The notes below the pieces were generated by a model. It worked only from the letters and a program-made list of their open reading frames with translations. It searched no databases and was not told where the DNA came from. From assembly GCA_003649845.1 (NCBI GenBank), contig QMTB01000114.1, positions 1-5,272 on the forward strand: 5,272 nucleotides of DNA, written 5' to 3'. How positions within the stretch are numbered: position 1 is the first letter of the stretch; the number at the start of each line of letters is the position of its first letter. The position numbers and the translations under genes are program-made. This document shows positions 1-5,272 of the stretch, piece after piece. The stretch is from Thermoplasmata archaeon (GTDB lineage Archaea; Thermoplasmatota; E2; DHVEG-1).

Positions 1-1
1 A

Positions 2-2434
2 TTCTTTACTATCATATCTCATCAGATTCAATTTTTTATTATATGGTATAGAAATCCTTAGAGTTGCCCATCCACTTTCAGCATCATATACATCTTTGGC
101 TTTAGCTTTAATAGTGTATCTACCTTGTTTATTCCAACTATGTTCTACTTCTATTTTCTCTCCAGATTTATATGGGCCAATCCATCCTGTATTATTTCCA
201 TCGCCCCAGTCTATATAATAAAATATATCATCCCCATTTGGATCAACTGTGAAAATTTTGTATTCATATTTTCTATTTTTTATTCCCTCTATATCTCCTA
301 TTATATCTGGCGTATATGGTGGTTTATTTCCACTGGAAAATGTTAGTATGACTGGATTTGGATCAATAGGATCAAGATGACTAAGTATATCTTCCATGGT
401 AAACCATGCTGGTTTATACTCCTTCCCACTATACAATTTGGATATATCTAAATAATGTGGATCACCTGGATGGTTACTTTCAGATAGAGGGAATACACTC
501 CAAGCTTTGATAGGAGTAGAAAGCTGAGTAAGCATGAGATAAGAAGAACCGCTATCGCAATACATAATTCCATCTTCTGAAATAGGTCCATGTGATTGAT
601 ATAAAGGAGCTAGTATATGTCCTGCACCACTCAATGGTAGATTTCCTCTACTATGAATATGTATGTTTCCCCATGGAATAAATAGAGAACCATAGGTATC
701 TAACATGGTTTGAGATACGTTAATCAATAATGATAATGCTTTTCGCATTTCTTCAACTGATAGATTTTTAGGTTGAGGTGGATTTAATAGATTTATTCCT
801 AAAGGTTTTACTTTTTCTATCCATAGTCTAGCTAATGCTACTTCTTCAGAATCTGCTTCTGCACGGTAATCCCATTTTTTGATAACATTTATCGCCTTTG
901 GAATCAAACCGTTTGGATCAGATATATTATTATATTCATGTCTATAGCTATATTCTAATAATGGAATTAGCACCTCGGCGTATAGAGAATAAGTGTCAAA
1001 TGAGATATTCATCATTTTCTCAATAGTTAAATTCCAATCTGGATCTAAAAGTTCAGTGGCTCTTATCCCTCTAGAGGTAAAAGAATCTGTTGGACAAATA
1101 TAACTAGGATAATCCTCCTTCTTTATAGTTGTTAATGGACAGATATACCATGGCGCGGTATTACAATTCTGGAAGAATCTACTCTCAGAATTAAGCTCTT
1201 GAGGTAAATCTTCTAGCGGTACTAAATCTCCCCATTCTGTAGCAGATGTACTACCATCAACTGGTCTAGTATAATCATAGTTACCTTTCCTATGATAAAC
1301 CTTAGCGTTCCATATATAAAAGATATTTCCATAGATATCACCATAAACATGATTCCATCTCACACTTTTTCTAAGGGATAATGCATCTATGAAATCCTCT
1401 AGATTTCTAGCTCGATCATATGCTAGGAATTGATCAATTAATCCTAGATCCTTCCAAGTACTCATCTTACCCGATATAGCCGTATCTCCTTTGACATAGA
1501 ATATTGGACCATGATGCGTATAAAAAAACTCTACTTCAACAGGATTCTCATCTTTTATCTCTATAACCTCTTTTTTAACCTCTATATCACGCCATTCTCC
1601 ATCATAAAGGTATTTATAGTGGTTAGATGGATTCAACTTCTCGATATATGCATCAGCAGTGTCAGGATTATTAGCAGTAAGTGCCCAAGCGATTCTATCA
1701 TTATGACCTATCATAACTCCTGGTACGCCCCAAAGTGTTGAACCAGCGACATTATAATTTGTGCTCATTAGATGTACTTCATACCATGAATTCATTCCAA
1801 ACCATGGTAGATGAGGGTCACTTTGCAATATAACATAACCGTCAACTGTTTTATCTCCAGCGACAACCCATTCATTAGAACCATAACCCTTCTTCTCATC
1901 AGGTATCTCTATAGGTAGATTAAGGGTTATATTACCTCTTTTTATATCATCAAAAAGTCTACTAAGAGGTCTAGATAACTGTATCATTTTACCCCATGCT
2001 ACCACTGACTGTGGAGTAACTGGTGTAGCCCAATTTGGGACCTCATTCGGATGAGTTTCCATGTAATAGTTTACACCCTCGGCAAAACCTTCTACCGCTT
2101 CTCTAGCATAGTTTGATAACTCATTGTATTTCTCATCTGCTATCTCCCTTACTCTAAGTAGACGCATAAGTTTATCTGATTCCAGATAACTTCTACCATA
2201 AATCTCTGCTAATCTACCTTCAACCATTCTATAATTTATAAGCATCTGCTCTAGATGATCCTCTGCCTCCGCATATCCTTGACCGAAAAACATTGCTTTA
2301 TTAGATTCAGCATAGATATGAGGTACTCCATAGAAATCTCGATAGATATAAACCTGTTCATCTGTATTAACTGTAGATATATTAAACAAGCTTGGAAGAA
2401 ATATAAAGAACACCCCTATTGCAATTAATCTCAT
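2..2434 (-). CDS. Secreted penicillin acylase family (S45) hydrolase with C-terminal Ig/PKD-like domain; 3' end outside window
   Basis: Peptidase S45 enzymes are N-terminal-nucleophile amidases that hydrolyse acyl side chains from amides such as penicillins, acyl-homoserine lactones or acylated amino acids; the substrate here cannot be read. The frame is open for 811 codons from ATG 2434 to the left edge without a stop. Residues 1-20 form a hydrophobic signal peptide, so the enzyme is probably exported. Residues 28-52 carry the family start (YRDFYGVPHIYAES, then FGQGYAEAEDH). GYG-Ser186-Asn-Glu-Trp is the autocleavage site; Ser186 would become the N-terminal nucleophile of the beta chain. PGVMIGHNDRIAW (238-250) and Asn361 in RWNHVYGDIYGN match conserved beta-chain motifs, Asn361 being the likely oxyanion/catalytic Asn. 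Residues about 709-797 form an Ig/PKD-like domain with DWGDG at 742-746. The last 14 visible residues are a basic/polar tail continuing out of the window. The start is supported by a Shine-Dalgarno motif and the signal peptide. Family assignment is firm; specificity is not. Confidence 0.93.
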   Translation of the reverse strand, partial: MRLIAIGVFFIFLPSLFNISTVNTDEQVYIYRDFYGVPHIYAESNKAMFFGQGYAEAEDHLEQMLINYRMVEGRLAEIYGRSYLESDKLMRLLRVREIADEKYNELSNYAREAVEGFAEGVNYYMETHPNEVPNWATPVTPQSVVAWGKMIQLSRPLSRLFDDIKRGNITLNLPIEIPDEKKGYGSNEWVVAGDKTVDGYVILQSDPHLPWFGMNSWYEVHLMSTNYNVAGSTLWGVPGVMIGHNDRIAWALTANNPDTADAYIEKLNPSNHYKYLYDGEWRDIEVKKEVIEIKDENPVEVEFFYTHHGPIFYVKGDTAISGKMSTWKDLGLIDQFLAYDRARNLEDFIDALSLRKSVRWNHVYGDIYGNIFYIWNAKVYHRKGNYDYTRPVDGSTSATEWGDLVPLEDLPQELNSESRFFQNCNTAPWYICPLTTIKKEDYPSYICPTDSFTSRGIRATELLDPDWNLTIEKMMNISFDTYSLYAEVLIPLLEYSYRHEYNNISDPNGLIPKAINVIKKWDYRAEADSEEVALARLWIEKVKPLGINLLNPPQPKNLSVEEMRKALSLLINVSQTMLDTYGSLFIPWGNIHIHSRGNLPLSGAGHILAPLYQSHGPISEDGIMYCDSGSSYLMLTQLSTPIKAWSVFPLSESNHPGDPHYLDISKLYSGKEYKPAWFTMEDILSHLDPIDPNPVILTFSSGNKPPYTPDIIGDIEGIKNRKYEYKIFTVDPNGDDIFYYIDWGDGNNTGWIGPYKSGEKIEVEHSWNKQGRYTIKAKAKDVYDAESGWATLRISIPYNKKLNLMRYDSKE

Positions 2435-2440
2435 ATAATA

Positions 2441-2447
2441 CACCTTT
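2441..2447 (-). promoter_or_regulatory. Shine-Dalgarno site of the acylase gene
   Basis: Read on the minus strand this is AAAGGTG, six bases before ATG 2434. It pairs with the CACCU part of the archaeal 16S 3' end. It fixes the start that gives a proper signal peptide. Confidence 0.7.
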
Positions 2448-2469
2448 TAATATAGATTAGCACCCAACA

Positions 2470-2479
2470 TTTATTAATT
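2470..2479 (-). promoter_or_regulatory. Probable TATA box of the acylase gene
   Basis: On the minus strand the sequence is AATTAATAAA, preceded by an A-rich stretch that could serve as a BRE. Its centre is about 40 bases before the ATG. With the usual archaeal TATA-to-start distance of about 25 bases, transcription would begin near 2449, giving a leader of about 15 bases that just contains the Shine-Dalgarno site. Assigned from sequence and geometry only. Confidence 0.5.
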
Positions 2480-2518
2480 TTTACCCAATCCCCCCCAAAA
2501 CCATATTTAGAAAATAAC

Positions 2519-2531
2519 CTTAAATTTTATA
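2519..2531 (+). promoter_or_regulatory. Candidate TATA box for the KaiC-like gene block
   Basis: The sequence CTTAAATTTTATA is the best TATA-like element before the first KaiC-like gene. Transcription would begin near 2550, which lies after ATG 2536 and just before ATG 2557. If this is the real promoter, the message is nearly leaderless and translation starts at 2557 or a later ATG. A weaker alternative, CATATTTAG at 2502-2510, would fit a leaderless start at 2536. Confidence 0.4.
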
Positions 2532-2535
2532 ATCA

Positions 2536-3345
2536 ATGAGAAGATACACTTTTATAATGGAAAATGGGATGGGAATGATAAAAGATAGTAAATCTACTTA
2601 TATAGAGGGATCTTCTTCAGATGAATTCTGTAAAACCTGGATATATGAGTTAGATCAGAGATTAGGTGGAGGTATACCAGCTGGTAATACAGTACTTTTA
2701 GTTGGTAGCAGTGGTACTGGGAAAACCACTCTAAGCATGCAATTCCTGATGAACGGTGCAAGAAATGGAGAAGCAGGGGTGTTCTTCACTATAACAGAGC
2801 CTTTATTTAAACTAACTAAGAATATGGAGAAATTCCAATTTTATGATAAAAAATTAATTGAAAAAGGTATGGTAAATATAATTGATCTCCGAATTATTAG
2901 TGATAGACTTGGTTTAGATGCTGAGAAATATTCTGTTGAAGATGCTAATGCACTTTTAGATGTATTAAAAGATATCGCTGATGAGTTACAAGTTAAAAGA
3001 CTAGTTATCGATTCTATTACAGCTTTATGCTATAGATTGCAATCAAAGGAGTTAATTCGGGATTTCATTTTTAAACTAGGTTCATCTCTTGCAGCTATGA
3101 AATGTACATCTATATTAACTTCAGAGGTACCACCAGATAAATTAAAATATTCTCAATATGGCATAGAGGAGTTTATAGCAGATGGTATAATCTATATGGG
3201 TGATATCGATAGACGCGGTGATTTAATTAGAACACTACAAATTATAAAAATGCGTGGGACTATGCATAGTAGATCAAAAACTGCTGTATCTTTATCTACA
3301 GCACATGGAATTGAACTTATCCCCTTATTGAAATCAAGTAGGTGA
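2536..3345 (+). CDS. KaiC-like RecA-fold ATPase, single domain, intact active site
   Basis: This is a single-domain member of the archaeal KaiC/RadA-like ATPase family: cytoplasmic ATP-binding proteins, often ring-forming and used in signalling. Residues 36-50 (IYELDQRLGGGIPAG) are the classic KaiC opening. GSSGTGKTT (57-65) is an intact Walker A with Lys63. TITEP (85-89) supplies one catalytic-type glutamate, Glu88; KaiC usually has two adjacent, and here the first is Thr. RLVIDS (155-160) is Walker B with Asp159. EEFIADGIIYMGD (211-223) and KMRGTMHS (238-245) are the family C-terminal strands with the Lys/Arg finger that reaches the neighbouring subunit's ATP. At 269 residues it is normal for one KaiC domain. 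The first 30 residues are not conserved. A stop at 2530-2532 bars any earlier start; ATGs at 2557, 2569 and 2575 are also in frame, none has a good Shine-Dalgarno, and promoter geometry favours 2557. The next gene is 7 bases downstream. Specific role unknown. Confidence 0.92.
   Translation: MRRYTFIMENGMGMIKDSKSTYIEGSSSDEFCKTWIYELDQRLGGGIPAGNTVLLVGSSGTGKTTLSMQFLMNGARNGEAGVFFTITEPLFKLTKNMEKFQFYDKKLIEKGMVNIIDLRIISDRLGLDAEKYSVEDANALLDVLKDIADELQVKRLVIDSITALCYRLQSKELIRDFIFKLGSSLAAMKCTSILTSEVPPDKLKYSQYGIEEFIADGIIYMGDIDRRGDLIRTLQIIKMRGTMHSRSKTAVSLSTAHGIELIPLLKSSR
3340..3345 (+). promoter_or_regulatory. Shine-Dalgarno AGGTGA overlapping the upstream stop codon
   Basis: AGGTGA is a perfect match to the UCACCU end of 16S rRNA and lies 7 bases before ATG 3353. 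Its last three bases are the TGA stop of the first KaiC-like gene. A ribosome finishing the first gene therefore sits on the loading site of the second, which suggests translational coupling and matched production of the two proteins. Confidence 0.75.
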
Positions 3346-3352
3346 AAGGAAG

Positions 3353-3943
3353 ATGAAAAATATTTCAACTACCACTATAGTTGAAGGATTAAAAGAGAGA
3401 ATTGTTAACGCGGCAATAGCTCCATCTGTAGGTGTAATTCTACCTAGTAATAATTATAATGATTTCATACAAGCTATCGGAGAGTATATTAAAAGTAGAC
3501 CAGCAGATGCATATCTCTATGTTACTATAACAAATCCATTTGAAAGGGTTATAAAAAATATAGGGGGTCTACTTACAAATAGTAATATCAAATTTATAGA
3601 CTGTGTTTCAAGAGCAGCTGGTATTGAAACAGTTGATAATAGATGCATCTTCATCGAAAGTCCAACTCATCTAGAGAAAATACTATTAGATATTATGAAT
3701 AATATAAAACAGTGGAATAAATCTGTTGAGAAATATGTCATAATAGATTCTCTAAGCTCCTTTATATTGTACAATGATTCTATTCTAGTAGCAGAATTTT
3801 ATACATATCTATGTAGCCATCTAGGGATCTCTAATACTCATATAATATCATTATGTATAGAAGAGGAGATGGATGAAATATTGAATAAAATAATTTATCT
3901 TAAAAGTGATAGAATACTGAAAGTTAGGGAAAGTTTTATCTAA
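3353..3943 (+). CDS. Degenerate KaiC/RecA-fold protein without P-loop (pseudo-ATPase)
   Basis: No firm family name can be given, but the protein aligns by eye along its length with the gene before it. VILPSNNYNDF (28-38) occupies the P-loop position and lacks both glycines and the lysine; Asp37 falls where Lys63 should be. YVTITNP (56-62) matches FFTITEP of the first protein with Asn61 replacing the catalytic Glu. YVIIDSLSS (128-136) keeps a Walker B-like strand with Asp132. The distance from Asn61 to Asp132 is 71 residues, exactly that from Glu88 to Asp159 in the first protein. The C-terminus is short: after IIYLKSD the chain ends with KVRESFI, so the finger hairpin is missing or reduced, though K-V-R at 190-192 could be a remnant. 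At 196 residues it is shorter than a KaiC domain. It should not hydrolyse ATP; a structural or regulatory partner of its neighbours is the simplest inference. The frame is intact with a strong Shine-Dalgarno, so this is not a pseudogene. Confidence 0.85.
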   Translation: MKNISTTTIVEGLKERIVNAAIAPSVGVILPSNNYNDFIQAIGEYIKSRPADAYLYVTITNPFERVIKNIGGLLTNSNIKFIDCVSRAAGIETVDNRCIFIESPTHLEKILLDIMNNIKQWNKSVEKYVIIDSLSSFILYNDSILVAEFYTYLCSHLGISNTHIISLCIEEEMDEILNKIIYLKSDRILKVRESFI

Positions 3944-3947
3944 AATA

Positions 3948-3958
3948 TTCTTTTTCTT
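3948..3958 (+). terminator. T-rich tract between second and third KaiC-like genes
   Basis: The coding strand reads TTCTTTTTCTT just after the stop at 3941-3943. Archaeal RNA polymerase can terminate at such T-rich tracts without a hairpin. In a 40-base gap inside an apparent operon it may cause partial termination and lower expression of the third gene. The longest run is only five Ts, so read-through is likely. Confidence 0.3.
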
Positions 3959-3971
3959 CGATTATTAAATT

Positions 3972-3977
3972 GAAGGT
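3972..3977 (+). promoter_or_regulatory. Ribosome-binding site of the third KaiC-like gene
   Basis: GAAGGT lies six bases before ATG 3984 and partially matches GGAGGT. An in-frame TAA at 3966-3968 leaves 3984 as the earliest ATG. Nearby ATTATTAAAT (3961-3970) resembles a TATA box but would place the transcript start after the ATG, so the gene is more likely read from upstream. Confidence 0.5.
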
Positions 3978-3983
3978 ACCGGT

Positions 3984-4742
3984 ATGTCAAGAGACGCTAT
4001 AGAAACAGGAATTAAAAACCTTGATAAACTACTTGGAGGAGGAGTACAAAAAGGATTTACTATATGTATAACAGGTGTACCTGGAACAAATATGGAGATC
4101 ATCATGAAACAGATAGCTTCTAAAGGCGATGTTGTATTTATTACAACTGGTGAAAACAAAGAAGATGTATTAAAGATAATGAAAAAGTTTGGATGGAATA
4201 ATAAACATCTAGTATTCATAGATATCGCACAGATTTATCTAAAATATATTCAAGAAGGTATTTCTCTTAGATCCCCACGAGTAGAGGAGAGATCTAAAAA
4301 TCAGATTAAAGAACTTATAAAACTTGCTTCTTCTAGTGTTCCATCAAGAGAAACTAAGGAACCTGATTTCCTAGATATGTTTATCTCCACTATCCAAAGG
4401 TTTTCTTCAAAAAAGATAGTACTTGATTCCCTAGATTTTTTCCTAAAAAAATATTCATGGATTAAACTACTTGAAATACTCAATGTAGCTAAAATAAATA
4501 TTATCGAAGGAGAAGGTTTATTTTTCTTCAATATTACAAGAGGTATACATGGAAAGAATATAGAGAGAGAACTTGAACAACTAGCTGACTGTGTTATAGA
4601 ATTAGATGTAATTAGAAGTGGTAACTCTTTTGAGCGTATACTATCAATCAAGAAATTCAGAAATCATCCAGAGAATATACAAAGCGCTAGATATGATATT
4701 GGAAATGAAGGTGTAACCTTAGAATCAATTGAACGTATATAA
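3984..4742 (+). CDS. KaiC-like RecA-fold protein with lost P-loop lysine
   Basis: The KaiC opening is clear: ETGIKNLDKLLGGGVQKGF at residues 7-25. The Walker A position then reads GVPGTNME (31-38), where GxPGxGKT is expected; Asn36, Met37 and Glu38 replace Gly, Lys and Thr/Ser, so normal phosphate binding is unlikely. Other elements survive: TTGEN (54-58) with Glu57, Walker B KKIVLDS (143-149) with Asp148, and IKKFRNH (222-228), which sits where KMRGTMH sits in the first gene and could still provide a Lys/Arg finger. A polar stretch at about 96-127, rich in charged residues and serines, makes the Glu-to-Asp distance 91 residues, against 71 in the two upstream proteins. Length (252) is normal for one domain. 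The gene follows the second KaiC-like gene after 40 bases on the same strand and is probably co-transcribed. I infer an inactive or weakly nucleotide-binding partner able to complete a neighbour's active site. Binding to some nucleotide by an altered mode cannot be excluded. Confidence 0.88.
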   Translation: MSRDAIETGIKNLDKLLGGGVQKGFTICITGVPGTNMEIIMKQIASKGDVVFITTGENKEDVLKIMKKFGWNNKHLVFIDIAQIYLKYIQEGISLRSPRVEERSKNQIKELIKLASSSVPSRETKEPDFLDMFISTIQRFSSKKIVLDSLDFFLKKYSWIKLLEILNVAKINIIEGEGLFFFNITRGIHGKNIERELEQLADCVIELDVIRSGNSFERILSIKKFRNHPENIQSARYDIGNEGVTLESIERI

Positions 4743-4748
4743 TCCTAT

Positions 4749-4776
4749 ATATGTATATGCATATGTATCTACATAT
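4749..4776 (+). repeat. Palindromic ATATGTA repeat cluster before the regulator gene
   Basis: The motif ATATGTAT occurs at 4749-4756 and again at 4761-4768, 12 bases apart. An inverted copy, TACATAT, lies at 4770-4776, forming a 7-bp inverted repeat with 4761-4767 across a two-base spacer. The 10-bp palindrome ATATGCATAT spans 4755-4764. It lies 7 bases after the third KaiC-like stop and 28 bases before the next TATA box. It could be an operator for a dimeric winged-helix protein, or the 3' end structure of the upstream transcript. Low sequence complexity means chance is possible. Confidence 0.45.
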
Positions 4777-4803
4777 CTGGGTAACTCTCCATCATGCGAC
4801 TGA

Positions 4804-4811
4804 TTTATAAA
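4804..4811 (+). promoter_or_regulatory. TATA box of the winged-helix gene
   Basis: TTTATAAA is a near-ideal archaeal TATA box. Its centre is about 35 bases before ATG 4843, so transcription should start near 4832-4835 with a leader of about 10 bases. The gene therefore seems able to be transcribed separately from the KaiC-like block. Confidence 0.65.
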
Positions 4812-4842
4812 GAAGAAGTTGCATACATAATTTTGAAGACCT

Positions 4843-5196
4843 ATGGATGGGATGCATGGGGATGTTGCAAATTCTGAATCGAATGATGAATCACTTCAAA
4901 ATAAACGTCCATTAGTGATAAGAGCATTACGTAGAAGTAGTATACGTAGAAAAATAGCTGAATATCTTTTCAATATCAGTCCTAGCAGTAGTTATACTTC
5001 TGAGATTGCACATCATGTTAAAACTACGCCAACAAATGTCCTTGGAGCTATAAGAGGAATGGATTCTAGATATAGGAAAGATGAATCACTGCTTGCATTG
5101 AATATCGTAGAGATGAGGAAAGGCGGAAAAGATATGAAACTTTATGCTATCACTGATTTTGGTAAACAAATCCTGGAATCTCTTAGAAAAGAATAA
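4843..5196 (+). CDS. Archaeal winged-helix transcriptional regulator
   Basis: This 117-residue protein is probably a cytoplasmic DNA-binding regulator. After a polar, probably disordered N-terminus (1-22), RRKIAEYLFNI (35-45) forms helix 1, YTSEIAHHVK (51-60) helix 2, and TPTNVLGAIRGMDSRY (62-77) the recognition helix. LNIVEMRKGGKDMKLYAITDFG (86-107, broken by a Lys/Gly-rich turn) forms the wing hairpin, followed by a final helix. The IAHHVKTTPTNVLGAIRGM wording is typical of small archaeal winged-helix regulators that I recognise as a group but cannot name securely. There is no ligand-binding or receiver domain, so it would act as a simple DNA binder, probably a dimer. An in-frame TGA at 4834-4836 makes 4843 the earliest start; ATG 4852 is an in-frame alternative. 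It has its own TATA box and is preceded by a palindromic cluster, so autoregulation is plausible. It shares strand with the KaiC-like genes, but a functional link is inference only. Confidence 0.88.
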   Translation: MDGMHGDVANSESNDESLQNKRPLVIRALRRSSIRRKIAEYLFNISPSSSYTSEIAHHVKTTPTNVLGAIRGMDSRYRKDESLLALNIVEMRKGGKDMKLYAITDFGKQILESLRKE

Positions 5197-5209
5197 AAAA
5201 TCTCTCTCA

Positions 5210-5215
5210 TTTTTT
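5210..5215 (+). terminator. Probable T-run terminator after the regulator gene
   Basis: Six Ts follow a TCTCTCTC pyrimidine stretch 13 bases after the stop codon. This is the usual form of archaeal intrinsic termination. A 6-bp inverted repeat (ATCAAA at 5216-5221, TTTGAT at 5225-5230) follows immediately but lies downstream of the T-run, so it is not a classical bacterial hairpin terminator. Confidence 0.5.
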
Positions 5216-5242
5216 ATCAAAAAATTTGATGTAAAACCATAG

Positions 5243-5254
5243 TGCTTAAAAATA
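5243..5254 (+). promoter_or_regulatory. Possible TATA box for a gene beyond the right edge
   Basis: TGCTTAAAAATA resembles an archaeal BRE/TATA element, and transcription would begin at or just past the window end. No coding start is visible to confirm it. Confidence 0.25.
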
Positions 5255-5272
5255 AGAGTGTATTATATAGGG

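Noticed and set aside
125..346. Plus-strand open frame of 73 codons
   Set aside because: It lies inside the acylase gene on the opposite strand, and its hydrophobic, aromatic-rich translation is typical of an antisense shadow of AT-rich coding DNA. No ribosome-binding site or promoter is seen.
1511..1741. Plus-strand open frame of 76 codons
   Set aside because: It is antisense to the conserved catalytic core of the acylase (including the PGVMIGHNDRIAW region), so the opposite frame is the coding one.
3965..4219. Minus-strand open frame of 84 codons
   Set aside because: It is the complement of the KaiC opening and Walker A region of the third KaiC-like gene; its composition is that of a shadow frame.
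4301..4651. Minus-strand open frame of 116 codons
   Set aside because: It is fully antisense to the third KaiC-like gene, serine/isoleucine-rich, and matches no domain I recognise.
3353..4742. Second and third KaiC-like genes as pseudogenes, or as one gene split by a frameshift
   Set aside because: Each has its own ribosome-binding site, a full-length frame and its own Walker B strand, so they are two separate domains with altered active sites, not fragments of one.
4847..4915. Out-of-frame mini-ORF from ATG 4847 inside the regulator gene, ending at a TAG near 4915
   Set aside because: It arises from the ATG cluster, has no independent ribosome-binding site, and its 22-residue product has no recognisable feature.
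5216..5230. Hairpin terminator of bacterial type
   Set aside because: The inverted repeat is AT-only except for one pair, has a three-base loop, and lies after the T-run instead of before it.

Overview
The window looks like part of an archaeal chromosome with low GC, by eye about one third. The archaeal signs are TATA-like boxes upstream of genes, Shine-Dalgarno motifs matching the UCACCU end of 16S rRNA, heavy AGA/AGG arginine use, several KaiC-type RecA-fold proteins, and a short archaeal-style winged-helix regulator. The C-terminal Ig-like domain of the first gene has a wording I associate with secreted proteins of Thermoplasmatota and related Euryarchaeota. That lineage is an impression, not a proof.

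Layout. Positions 2-2434 (minus strand) encode a secreted penicillin-acylase-family (S45) N-terminal-nucleophile hydrolase. Its 3' end runs off the left edge. An unbroken frame of 811 codons is visible, with a signal peptide, the autocleavage/nucleophile Ser186 and a C-terminal Ig/PKD-like domain. A 101-bp divergent promoter region (2435-2535) separates it from a plus-strand block. That block holds three consecutive single-domain KaiC/RecA-fold genes (2536-3345, 3353-3943, 3984-4742), then a 100-bp spacer with a palindromic AT-rich repeat cluster and a clear TATA box, then a winged-helix DNA-binding protein (4843-5196). The last 76 bases hold a T-run terminator candidate and a possible promoter for a gene outside the window. 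No tRNA, rRNA, CRISPR, transposase or integrase is visible.

How the genes may work together. The first KaiC-like protein has an intact Walker A, one catalytic-type Glu, a Walker B Asp and the K-x-R 'finger'. The second lacks the P-loop and has Asn where the first has Glu, yet keeps exactly the same spacing to its Walker B Asp. The third has lost the P-loop lysine (GVPGTNME) but keeps Glu, Walker B Asp and a K-x-R finger. KaiC family members assemble into rings whose ATP sites lie between subunits. I therefore infer one active ATPase with two pseudo-ATPase partners forming a mixed assembly or signalling switch, perhaps with the linked regulator as output or as controller. This three-gene decay series is the most unusual thing in the window. 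The interaction, the signal and the target are all unknown.
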